Positions 55,435 to 64,000 of a stretch of 64,000 bases of DNA are shown piece after piece. This stretch comes from Riptortus pedestris. Its lineage: Eukaryota; Arthropoda; Insecta; Hemiptera; Alydidae. The translations under genes were made by a program, and so were the position numbers. Position 1 is the stretch's first letter, and every line of letters begins with the position of its first letter. Under the pieces are notes generated by a model. The model made no database searches and was not told the DNA's origin. It saw only the letters and a program-made list of their open reading frames with translations. The DNA lies in assembly GCA_019009955.1 (NCBI GenBank), contig CM032233.1, forward strand, positions 124,454,501-124,518,500, in the 5' to 3' direction.

Positions 55435-55586
55435 ATAGTACTTCTAAAATTCGTTATAATTTTAATCTGATGAATTCTATTTATACGTCTTATGTATTTA
55501 CATTTATTTATTTGTTTACTGTGACTTGTATATTGACTTCGTTGGACGTTTCTATATTAAAAAGTTTAATAAACAAGATAATTTGA
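54807..55586 (+). CDS. Densovirus-like NS1 N-terminal fragment, endogenous and truncated
   Basis: 259 codons from an ATG; the frame is open back to 54678. Visible landmarks: a C-x2-C near the start (CDWCRLRI), then HMHILHDCSWSNGTCRC at about residues 93-109, and FINIPHYLLQAPR at about 136-148. The H-x-H-x3-HDC...CRC cysteine/histidine motif is, to my knowledge, characteristic of the N-terminal part of densovirus NS1, the replication initiator protein. The superfamily 3 helicase domain that should follow is absent: the frame runs into hydrophobic, AT-driven sequence (about residue 215 on) and stops at 55584-55586, where a LINE remnant begins. It is thus a fossil, not a replicating virus. How much of the frame is under selection cannot be told from one copy. 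Confidence 0.55.
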   Translation: MEGGIDVCDWCRLRISLHNKHFRGRIVHTVHRIGRALDTVNRLLTSGVSKSDRYCVGSSGHIFCSFHPCESAGGTFDHMHILHDCSWSNGTCRCSAIRRVEAIHTKVGRKVYGGGDLRKVFINIPHYLLQAPRLGSRAGLPSKIGCISCSRDSYTEEDGLVEGCDLPILSGGAVRIGTSFESAGSPGQSTSSRNKTGKCNKVRLVEKILDSTSKIRYNFNLMNSIYTSYVFTFIYLFTVTCILTSLDVSILKSLINKII

Positions 55587-55587
55587 C

Positions 55588-55815
55588 ATACTATGTCATT
55601 GCCATGTTGGATACTGCTGATAGGAATACGTAAATCATGTTCAATTTATGAATGTCCTCAATGTGAAGAATATTTTCCAGGGACATTAAGTCAAAACTTG
55701 TGGCTATAAACTTCTTCAAGTATTGCTCCCTACGATAGCTGTATTGTGAACATACCAGTAATAAATGTTTTAATCCGTCGGATGTAAATTCCTGGCAGCA
55801 TTCACAAATTTATTC
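55588..55815 (-). pseudogene. LINE 3' terminal remnant (cysteine/histidine knuckle)
   Basis: Minus strand, one uninterrupted frame: CECCQEFTSDGLKHLLLVC (C-x-C...H-x4-C), SQYSYRREQYLKK, ending VFLSAVSNMAMT. This is the C-terminal knuckle of RNase H-type LINEs. It abuts the end of the densovirus-like block, so its insertion or its flank may have removed the rest of the viral sequence. Confidence 0.65.
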
Positions 55816-56189
55816 GGATTTTATTATTTTCATTTTTATATTATAGTACAGCTTCAAGTTATAATTATTTCAAATTCTCAGTCGGCTAACTAATCTAACT
55901 TTCTTCTTATTCACTCTGAATTTCCGATAATCGTCGGGTTGGGGGCTTGTATAATGACAGACACTTTATAAAAGGGATTGTATGATGAATTATATGCTCT
56001 ATCGATGTCGGTGGATAATATTTAACTTGTTGCTTGTTCTAAAAGTTTTTTTTATTTGCTAAAAGTAAAAGTAATCTTACACTTTATTTAAAATTGGTTT
56101 TATTCGTGATACTCAATTATAATTATTATATAAGAGCTAGACTGACCTGTATGCTAAAAATTCAGGTGCTACTTCTTATAGAGGTTATC
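55816..56189. other. AT-rich spacer, probably more LINE remnant
   Basis: No clear domain; it may be the decayed upstream part of the minus-strand LINE. Confidence 0.4.
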
Positions 56190-56325
56190 AAATGTAAATT
56201 GGCTGAATCATTTCTCATTATCATTTGCATTTAATTACTCAATATTTACGGTGGTGTTAAGTGTTAGCAGTATGTAGATTTATCTATTGTAGACCTTCAC
56301 GTGGGAAATGTGCTTCATGAAGGAC
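56190..56325 (+). mobile_element. HINE-like 3' end
   Basis: TTTCTCATTATCATTTGCA, GTGTTAGCAGTATGTAG, CACGTGGGAAATGTGCTT, hairpin deleted, GGACTTT. Confidence 0.65.
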
Positions 56326-56866
56326 TTTGTGGCTGTGCCTACTGTTTTAGCGTGCGGGTATTTATGCCTTTGTTGGTGTAGCATGGTGTAGGTGGGTGGC
56401 CCCGTCAATCTGATAATGGGGGGGGGGGATCCACTCTCTCTGCCTGTGCAAACTCAGATTCATTCCTCCACTTGCTTATCTAAATCCGATCTGACTCATA
56501 ACTGTAAAGCAAGCAGGGAGCAGCTAGCTCTCAGCCTCCGCCTCTCCATATATAACGTGGATCATTCTCTCTCCACAAACAGTAATTTATAATTCAAATA
56601 AGTGTGGGGGGCTGGCTCCTCCCTCTTCTCCTCCCCCACCCCCTTTAAACGGTCGTCAGCATGAAAGAATTAAATGTGCCCATATTTTAACTCGATATTC
56701 ATTTCCTGTTTTTGCTGAGGCATTACACACTGGCAGAAAGGAATAACTGATCCGCCACCAGCCAAGTGTTAGAAAGATCTCCCACCCTCAGTCACGCTCA
56801 GAAGGAACTCATGCCTCGAATTTTCAAAACATCATTCTAACGATCCATCTGTCTTATGATAAAAAA
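56326..56866. other. Intergenic DNA, no recognised gene
   Basis: Unique-looking, with a G-run near 56419. The frame 56392-56592 has no recognised domain. Confidence 0.45.
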
Positions 56867-57015
56867 GTCCGTCACGCAGGGGCTGCGTTGCCTAAGCAGA
56901 TTTCCCACGTGCGTCCCGTATTTGCATTTATATCATGAGGTAAAAGTTCAATGAAAACAATATATGTTATTTAGGCTTCAAATAAAGTGCTTCGTAATAT
57001 AACAGCTTATTCAGA
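56867..57015 (-). mobile_element. HINE-like 3' end, left part of an interrupted element
   Basis: AAAAGTCCGTCACGCAGGGG hairpin, AAGCAGATTTCCCACGTG, long-form-like module to AATATAACAGCTTATT. The element resumes at about 57481, where AACAGCTTATT is repeated. Confidence 0.75.
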
Positions 57016-57480
57016 GTAGTGGGTAATAGTTGGGTTTCGGCTAATAAAGTTTTCTAGATTCTTCTTTTAGAGGATTTTTTATTTGCTGACAGTTTCGTGC
57101 AACCGTTGGTTCCCTTCTTCAGAGCTGAACAATGAAAATGAACAATATAAATATACAATAATAACGGAGCATATTATTATCATCGTGTACAATGGCCGTG
57201 AGTTGTGATTTATAATGAATATAAAGCAAAGTAGGGTGGGGGTGGGTGTAAACACCATAACAAGAATTGAAGTGTACTAAATCTAAAAAAAAAAAAAAAA
57301 AAATGATAATGTACATACCAGCTATTTAATATGGGGGAAGAGCAGAGAGCACGAACTGCATACAGTGGAGACTACATTGTAACTGAGGGGAAAAAAAAAT
57401 GAAAAAACGGAGGTATATGGGAAGGGGTTGGGGGAAACCATTACTATTGATTGGGGAAAACCCATACTATTGATTGATTA
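57016..57480 (-). mobile_element. Insertion in a HINE, ending in a Penelope-type tail (type iv)
   Basis: AACAGCTTATT occurs on both sides (57001-57011 and 57481-57491), an 11-bp flanking duplication. The left part (57016-57140), read on the minus strand, is the type iv tail (GCTCTGAAGAAGGGAACC, CACGAAACTGTCAGC, AGCCGAAACCCAAC). The remainder has an A-run at 57284-57302, GTGGGGGTGGGTG and no coding. Confidence 0.55.
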
Positions 57481-57925
57481 ACAGCTTATTGTTCATATGA
57501 CATGAGTAGGAGAGGGGGCTTACTGAAGGCCGAAAACTGAAAAACACAAATCTTGGATAATATTAAAGATAATAAAAACATGCACGCAACCATTTATAGA
57601 CCATTCAATTTGCAATAAGATGGATTCTATAGAATGTTTCGACCCGACGTACAGTAACGGAGATATTTCGAATTTTCTAAACCCCCCCCCTCCCACTTGT
57701 CTGATTTTAGCAGTTAACGAACATGATCTTTATTTTTACATAAAACGTTTAAATGTGGAGTTTGGTAACGATCAAGCAAAAATTGTGACCGCTAGAACAT
57801 TAACAGACAAATATATAATTTTGAACGGACCTCATTTTCGTCATCTCCTAGGTAGGATCGATGGACATATGAAGAAAATTACGTAAATCGCATCATGAGT
57901 ACGACCTCAATAGCTGATTTCCCTG
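57481..57925 (-). mobile_element. HINE-like 5' part, right part of the interrupted element
   Basis: Module, core (GACCCGACGTACAGTAACGG), broken hairpin box, only a vestige of (TA)n, 5' block and GAGGTCGTACTCATGATGCG on the minus strand; the terminal palindrome is truncated near 57925. Confidence 0.7.
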
Positions 57926-58191
57926 CTAGTAAAACTTAAAGATTAGATCTTGTAAACAAGTTGCTGATGGACGGGAATTTTAATTTCATCTGAATGATTA
58001 AAAGTATTCCCTGCATATGGTTGATGAGAGTGATATTGAAACTGTGCTAGGGAATTATCGAATATTACATCCAATGTGACGTTGAGTGTGTTATCCATGT
58101 TTTAACTTAAATTCAAAACGTTTGAAAAAGTTGACGTTTGTTGTTGTTCAGTAATCCCAAAAGGTAGTTATCATCTCCATTTAAGTTTTAT
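57926..58191. other. Spacer, nothing recognised
   Basis: AT-rich, no motif; ends in TTTTATT before the next HINE start. Confidence 0.4.
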
Positions 58192-58307
58192 TAGCAGGGA
58201 AATCAGCTATTGAGGTCCTACTCATGACGCGATTTTCGAAATTTTTCTTCAAATGTCCATCGATCCTACCTAGGAGATGGCGAAAATAAGGTCCGTTCAA
58301 AACTGTG

Positions 58308-58357
<50 letters not shown>
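58192..58357 (+). mobile_element. HINE-like 5' end through (TA)n
   Basis: AGCAGGGAAATCAGCTATTG (palindrome left half deleted), 5' block, (TA)n 58312-58356, then broken inside TTTGTGC. Confidence 0.75.
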
Positions 58358-58360
<3 letters not shown>

Positions 58361-58429
58361 GCTGATGTTTTCGACCAGGTTGTATTTATATGAGGTGTGT
58401 CTAATAAAAATATAACTACAAACAGCAAT

Positions 58430-58910
58430 AATAACTGTAACATAATAGAATAATAATACTGTAGATACATAATAGAATAATAATACTGTAGAAACATAAC
58501 AGAATAATAATACTGCAAATACGTAATAGAATAACAATACTGTAGATACATAATAGAATAATAATAATAATAATGCAACATAAGAATAGCTTTAATATAG
58601 GCATAACAATGATTTTAGTAACACACAGGAATGGTTGTTATAACATAATAAATATAAGAATAAAAAATAGCAACATAAATACAACATAGGAATAACTTTA
58701 ACATAACACAACAATAATTATAATTTAAAATAACATGACAATGATTGTAATAGTGCATAGCAATAATTACTGTAAAATAATATAAGTTGCAATAACATAG
58801 TGGTAAGTGGCAATAACATAGATTTAACAAAACATAGCAATAATTAAAATAGTGTACAGCAATAACCATTGTAAAATAATATAAGAACCACAGTACAACA
58901 ATTATAATAT
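58430..58910. repeat. Minisatellite, 27-bp unit, decaying to the right
   Basis: About five units of ATAATAGAATAATAATACTG plus TAGATAC at 58441-58575, then looser CAATAA/ATAATATAAG repeats to about 58910. Tyrosine/isoleucine-rich frames on the minus strand come from this repeat. Confidence 0.75.
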
Positions 58911-59147
58911 AGTTTAACAAACAAATACACCATACTATAAATATATAAAACATACAAAAGGCTGTGACCCTGCTATGTAAACAAAACAAGGAAGATTACT
59001 ATAACCCTAGTCATAGTGCAATAAGAATGTATACTAGTCTATAAACATATTTAGTCTTGGTAAGTAATAATAAGGAAAACACACCCTTTTATAACAATGT
59101 ATAACACCAATGTGCAATATTATAATGTAGTACATGTAATTTTTACA

Positions 59148-59243
59148 GCCCTGAGGAAGAGAAAAGAAAAATTCTCGAAATATTGGCATAAACTAAGATT
59201 CATTTCACCAACATTGACCAAAGCTCCGAAAAGAACAACACAC

Positions 59244-59246
<3 letters not shown>
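59148..59246 (+). mobile_element. Penelope-type 3' tail (type iii)
   Basis: CCCTGAGGAAGAGAAAAGAA...TTCTCGAAATATTGGC, ACTAAGATT, CATTGACCAAAGC, then (TA)n. CTGAGGA, a GAGAA/TTCTC stem and GAAA follow the conserved half of a hammerhead motif. Stem I is not formed in the flanks I can see. Confidence 0.5.
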
Positions 59247-59300
<54 letters not shown>

Positions 59301-60295
59301 CTGTTACCGCTCTAGCGGCCGCAATTATTGTTTAATCGTTACCAAACTCGATATTTAGGCGTTTTGTGTAAAAAGAAAGATCAAGTTCAATTACAGCTAA
59401 AATCAAACCAGGGGGAGGGGGTTTAGAGGAGGAGAATTTTGAAAATTCGAAATATCTCCGTTACTATAAGTCGGATCGAAAAAATGTATAGGTTATGGAT
59501 CTTACCCACGCCCGAAAAAAGACTACATAGATTATACAACAATAGATTACAGCGCGGTTTTCAAAAACATTCCTCAAATGCCCATCGATCCTACCCAAGA
59601 GATGACGAAAATGAGATCCGTTCAACAGTATGTATATATATGTCTGTATAGTTCTAGCGGTCGTAATTTTTGTTTAATCATTATCTAACTCGATATATAA
59701 GCACATAAAAAGAAAGACCAAGTTCGTTAACGGCTAAAATCGGACTGGTGGGTTTAGAGGGGAGGTATTTCGAAATACCTTTGTTATGTCGGATCGAAAA
59801 TGTGTATAGGAACAATCTTATAGAAAATTAAATTCACTATAAATAATGTTATGTACATTTATTCTCTATCTTAAATATTAACCGAGATGTTTGCCTTTTT
59901 CTTTTTCAGCCTTCAGCAAACCCCCACTTCTACACATGTTTCATAAACAATACTCGGTTGTGTAACAAACCACGTCATTCAAAGCTTAAATACCACATAT
60001 TGTTTTCAAGAGACCTTTATTATACGAGATACATGCAAATATGTTCTGGTGACCCCCCCCCTCTTAAGTATTTGGACTTCTTAAATTTGATTGATTGAAA
60101 TAAAAATTATTTTGATTCATTATAAATTACAGTACTAGATATAGTAAATAGTTTTCAATCAAATTAATACGTTATATTCAGACATATTTCAGCAAATGTT
60201 TTTCTTTCCGGTCAGAAGTTGGCAGAACTGTTTGTTTACATTTAAGATGATTTCCGTCGGGAGGTTTCTTATTATCGTTTGTATTTGAATTATTA
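59247..60295 (+). mobile_element. Composite HINE-like copy
   Basis: (TA)n 59247-59297, intact hairpin box ACCGCTCTAGCGGC, core to 59490; then foreign sequence (TTACCCACGCCCGAAAAAAG), a second 5' block (59565-59620), a second box and core (59650-59800), and module b to 60295. The first half (59280-59620) is repeated inverted at 61590-61925. Confidence 0.75.
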
Positions 60296-61575
60296 TCGTA
60301 CCCTGAAATGAACGCCTAACAACATTATAACATGCCATACCAACATTTCTAGGGACGGGCAGGTGTGGGGGTTCTAAGGAGGCCTGAAATTAAAAATAGC
60401 TCTATTTCGTTTCCAATTGGTTTTTCCGAAAATAAGCATATAACAAAATTTGTTTATTTTGTTATTTAGAGTAACTTTTGTTATATTCACTTTTGTTTTA
60501 TAACAAATTATAAACGAGGTATACACCCAAAACTAAAGAGGGAGCCAAATATTATTTTATTAGGCACTAACGCTTGAACCGAATATAACAAAACTTGGTA
60601 TTTGAATTAGCATTAATTCTTCAAAGATTATAACCCATATTACAATTTTTAGGATCAAACATAAGTGGGGGTTATAAGGTAACTTTTGTTATGTACACTT
60701 TTGTCGTATACATAAGTATAAATGAATTATACGCTAAAAACTATCTCGAGAATCAACAATTTTATTTGGCACAAAAGACTCAACCGAGTTAAACAAAACT
60801 CGGTATGTGAATTAGCATTAACTCCTACATAATAATAAGCTGTACCAACATTTTTAGGGGTGAGCAGGAGTGGCGTTTATAGGGGAGGCCTGAAATTTGA
60901 AATATCAATATTTCGTTTCCTATTGGTTTATCGGCAGACACGCTCAGGAAAAAAGTACTTATTAGAGTAACTTTTGTTATATTCACTTTTGTTTTACACC
61001 AAAGTATAAACGATATATACAACAAAAAGTAAAGCGGGAGCCAACTATTTTATTGGGCACTAACGATTGAACCGAACTTAACAGACCTCGGTATGTCAAT
61101 TAGCATTAATTCATCCATGATTATAAGCTATATTCAAATTTATAGGTTCAAACGGGAATGGGGGTTATAAGGGAGGCCTGAAATGAAAAATTGCGATATT
61201 CTGTTTCCCATTGGTTTTTCAACGGATGGGACACATACGTTGCTTATTGTGTTATTTAAAGTAGCTTTTGTTATATATACTTTTTTCGTATACTGAAGTA
61301 TAAACGAGATATACTCTAAAACCTACCCGTATAGCGGAAGGCAACAATTTTATTGGCCACAAAAAACAACCGAATTAAACAAAACTCGGTATGTGAATTA
61401 GCATCCTCTCCTCCATGAAAATAAGGTATGTTATGATTTCTGTGGATGACACGGGGGGGGGGGGTAACCGGGAAGCCCGTTATCTCATGCACATTACAGA
61501 AGGTTTTTATTTGTTATTTAGACTAGCTCTTGATTTATCCACTTTTTAACAAAGTATAAACGAGGTATTCACTAA
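60296..61575 (-). mobile_element. Family C internal tandem units
   Basis: At least four units of about 205-300 bp in the same order and with the same unit-specific variants as 46440-47460 (for example AGCATCCTCTCCTCCATG then GATGACACGGGGGGG). Neither family C terminus is present; HINE sequence borders both sides. Confidence 0.7.
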
Positions 61576-61576
61576 A

Positions 61577-61900
61577 ACTATACTCATTTTCGTCATCTCC
61601 TGGATAGGATCGATGGGCATTTGAGGAATGTTTTTGAAAACCGCGCTGTAATCTATTGTTGTATAATCTATGTAGTCTTTTTTCAGGCGTGGGTAAGATC
61701 CATAACCTATACATTTTTTCGATCCGACTTAAACTAACGGGGATATTTCGAATTTTCAAAATTCTCCTCCTCTAAACCCCCTCTCCCCCTGGTTCGATTT
61801 TAGCTGTTAATGAACTTGATCTTTCTTTTTACACAAAACGCCTAAATATCGAGTTTGGTAACGATTAAACAATAATTGCGGCCGCTAGAGCGGTAACAGG

Positions 61901-61955
<55 letters not shown>
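61577..61955 (-). mobile_element. HINE-like fragment, inverted duplicate of 59280-59620
   Basis: 5' block, the same foreign CGGGCGTGGGTAA-type insert (seen as TTCAGGCGTGGGTAAG), core, box with the rare GCGGCCGC variant, and (TA)n 61902-61955, all reversed relative to 59247-59620. Shared private variants show one is a copy of the other. Confidence 0.8.
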
Positions 61956-61957
<2 letters not shown>

Positions 61958-61958
<1 letters not shown>

Positions 61959-64000
61959 AGTTGGGCAAAATTTAGCTAAACTTATAGCTAAAAGCTATAG
62001 CTAAATTAGCTTTATCTATAATGTACTGGGAACTAATAGCTTAGCTGTTAGCTGTTTGCTTATAGCTAATTCTTGTAACTTAATTAGCTATTAGCTGAAA
62101 TAGGCAACCAATTTTTTTATAGCTAGTAGAATTAGTTATTGCTGTAGCTAATAACTGATTAGTTTTATTTGTAGTTGCAACTAAAAAACTAAGAAATAAC
62201 ATAGGAAATTGGGGAAGTTTATTATGAGGGTAGATAATTGAACCCCGAATAAAAACAAATTCAACGAATATTAATAGAAAAATTTATTAACAATTGAATT
62301 ACATTTTGGAAAAAAAATAAAAAATAACCATTTTAAAATACATAAGCAACGTAACTTAAAATACTTAGAACTAGGAAAACAATTTTTTCCAAAACATTAA
62401 CTACAAAAATAAATAATGACATGAGCTAGTACGATTGAATTAAATAAGTTCACTTATACAAGAAATTAATTAAAAATTACAATATACGTTTAAAATAATA
62501 TTCGAAAAAACTTTAGAAAAACTTAAAAAATAATTCCCTTCTACGCTTCATTGAAAATAAATTCATTGGCTTTCAATACTACTCTTATTTCGAAATTTTT
62601 ATCTGTCAACCTATTTGCTTTCGGCCTGTTAGTAAGAGTTGCAAAAGAAAAAAGCCTCTCTACTGGTGCCGAAGAAGGAAGGGGAGTGTTAAACTTCATG
62701 AAGACTTTCTTGATAGCCGGAAAAGCGTCCAAACTTTTGACATCTGTTAGTCCACAGCCGAAATAATTTAAAATTTCAATCTGTGCTTTAGCTTCATCAT
62801 GATTAGTGACCGCTAGTTCTTCGTTTACTCCGAAATCAAAGAAGTCCATGAATGCAGGAGTTTTTTCTCGATCTGCACGTGTCGATAGGGACGGGGTGTT
62901 CTCCTTAGTTGAAGCTAATATTTCTTGGATTACAGCATTCTTGAAAAGTTGTAATATTTTTTCTTGAAATTGAACGTCAACGCATGGAATCACCGCTTTT
63001 TGAAAGTAGGATGTGATATAGCTGCTAATGCTGCTGATTCTGATGTTACCGAGGTTAGGCTAAAGAAATCATAAAATCTTCTTTCCACGCTCGATGTATA
63101 GATTTCAAGTAAAGGAGTGCAATACAACCATGATGTCTCATTGAGCAAGTGCAGTTTTTTTCGGAGCGCTACAAATACAGGAAGGAGCATGCCAAAGAAA
63201 ACATTTTTTTCACCTTGGAGGATATCGATGATAGAGGCCAGGGGTTCTGAACACTCAATATATTCGTGTATATACAAAAAATCCTCCTCAAGAAGCTGTT
63301 GGCTGCTTTTTATTTTTAAATTTCGATATAGGTGATGGATTTTATCCTTGATGCTGTATATCTTTTTAAGGGATTCAAATAACGAATTCCATCTCGTATC
63401 ACCTGGTCTCGGTAACGTGTGTCCTAATACTTCTTGAATTATTTCCGAGGTCTTCGGCCTGGAAGCAAAACTCCATAGAGCACTGCACTTACCAAATACA
63501 TTTTTATGACGTTCAGCTAAATTCGGATGTTTTTTAAAACCATTAGTTACATCAGAAGTTGCACACAAATGTAAAGTATGTGAGGCACATCGATAATGAT
63601 TTGGCAGAGTTTTTTCCATTACCTGGGGAAAATGCTCGGTATTGGAAGATGCTTTCGAGGGAGATGCACTGCCGCTTTGTTCCATAGCTACATCATCCTC
63701 AGAGTCTGTTGAGCTCTGTGCAAAGTCATTTTCCTCAACATTATCAAGGAAAAGGCACGGTTCATTTTCAGCACTTATTTCTATAACATTTTTGTTTATA
63801 CCAAAAGTTTTGAACGCCTTTACAAAATTCGAAGCATTATCTGTAATCGTAGCCCTTATCTTTGAGCAAGTTAAACCAAAACTCAAATGGATATTTTGTA
63901 ATAGGGAGGCAATTCTGTCGTAGGAGTGGGTTTTCGAAAATCGTTTACACGCTAAAGCCGCGGATTTTCTTTGATAATTGTCATCTATCCAATGGGCAGT
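61958..64000 (-). mobile_element. hAT transposon, 3' part (continues beyond window)
   Basis: CAGTTGGGCAAAATTTAGCT at 61958 follows a (TA)n tract directly and is taken as the terminal inverted repeat. The next 170 bp are packed with TAGCTAA/TTAGCTAT motifs in both orientations, as in hAT subterminal regions. The transposase remnant starts at 62541. The other end and the target duplication lie outside the window. Confidence 0.75.
62541..64000 (-). pseudogene. hAT transposase, C-terminal two thirds, one frameshift
   Basis: Read on the minus strand the frame is open from the window edge: TAHWIDDNYQRKSAALACKR, HSYDRIASLLQNI, then CSKIRATITDNASNFVKAF (catalytic D of TDN), RCASHTLHLCATSDV, PRPGDTRWNSLFESL (the RW box), and a helical insert. 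At about 62990 the frame shifts by one base within or near an A5 run (HPTFKKR). The next frame continues CVDVQFQEKILQL to the hAT dimerisation domain with SSAPVERLFSFATLTNRPKA (catalytic E in VERLFS) and ends at 62541. Apart from that shift I see no stop, so decay is recent. The N-terminal BED finger lies outside. The family performs cut-and-paste transposition with 8-bp target duplications. Confidence 0.85.

Noticed and set aside
58181..58989. Tyrosine/isoleucine/leucine-rich frames as membrane proteins
   Set aside because: They derive from the 27-bp minisatellite and AT-rich DNA; hydrophobicity follows from base composition.
62551..63923. Plus-strand frames opposite the hAT transposase (62551-62766, 63117-63335, 63642-63923)
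   Set aside because: Antisense shadows of the clearly recognisable minus-strand transposase.

Overview
This window looks like non-genic, transposon-filled DNA from an AT-rich animal genome, most likely an arthropod. The evidence is the mix of element types (Helentron-type, mariner, piggyBac, P-like/THAP, hAT, Penelope-like, RNase H-bearing LINEs, an LTR remnant) and a degraded densovirus-like gene pair. There are no operons, ribosome binding sites or dense coding. I recognise no intact host gene. A more exact host (for example a hemipteran) would be a guess.

The dominant component is one repeat family, here called the HINE-like family, with roughly 50 complete or partial copies on both strands. 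Its consensus runs in this order: 5' AGCAGATTTCCC, which starts a palindrome (TTTCCCTTAAGGGAAA); a conserved block of about 110 bp; a (TA)n microsatellite of very variable length; a small hairpin (ACCGC-TAGA-GCGGT); a core of about 270 bp; an exchangeable module; CACGTGGGAAATCTGCT, which carries the inverted partner of the 5' end; a terminal hairpin (ACGCAG-CCC-CTGCGT); and GACGGAC-TTTT. An inverted repeat that is terminal at one end but internal at the other, a 3' hairpin, an internal microsatellite, T-rich insertion sites and head-to-tail tandem copies are the published hallmarks of non-autonomous Helentrons (HINEs, the DINE-1 type). No Rep/helicase source element is visible here.

Layout. 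1-2.65 kb: long-form HINE arms facing each other around an LTR remnant with a perfect tRNA-Lys primer binding site, then a complete HINE. 2.65-9.0 kb: LINE tail, fold-back element, a second interspersed family (family C, with an ACCCGG hairpin end) and a HINE. 9.0-9.9 kb: 3' half of a Penelope-like element with a GIY-YIG endonuclease. 10.2-14.9 kb: large inverted duplication built of HINEs. 14.7-31 kb: dense HINE clusters plus a LINE RNase H remnant at 26.6-27.4 kb. 31.5-32.4 kb: mariner pseudogene. 32.4-37 kb: segmental duplication and more HINEs. 37-44 kb: sparser DNA with a LINE remnant, two direct segmental copies, a HINE split by a piggyBac relic, and a tRNA-like sequence. 44.5-50.6 kb: HINEs, a long family C copy with internal tandem units, and a LINE RT scrap. 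50.6-53.6 kb: HINE split by a P-like element with THAP coding remnants. 54.4-55.6 kb: two overlapping frames that look like an endogenous densovirus nonstructural region. 56-62 kb: HINE pieces, a minisatellite and an inverted duplication. 62-64 kb: hAT transposon running off the window edge.

Nothing here works as a pathway. What can be read is the order of events: HINEs came first, and piggyBac, P-like, hAT, family C and Penelope-like tails later landed inside them, often at or beside the (TA)n tracts. Some clean target-site footprints remain (TTAA; GATAAAYC). All boundaries were read by eye and may be off by several bases at degenerate ends.
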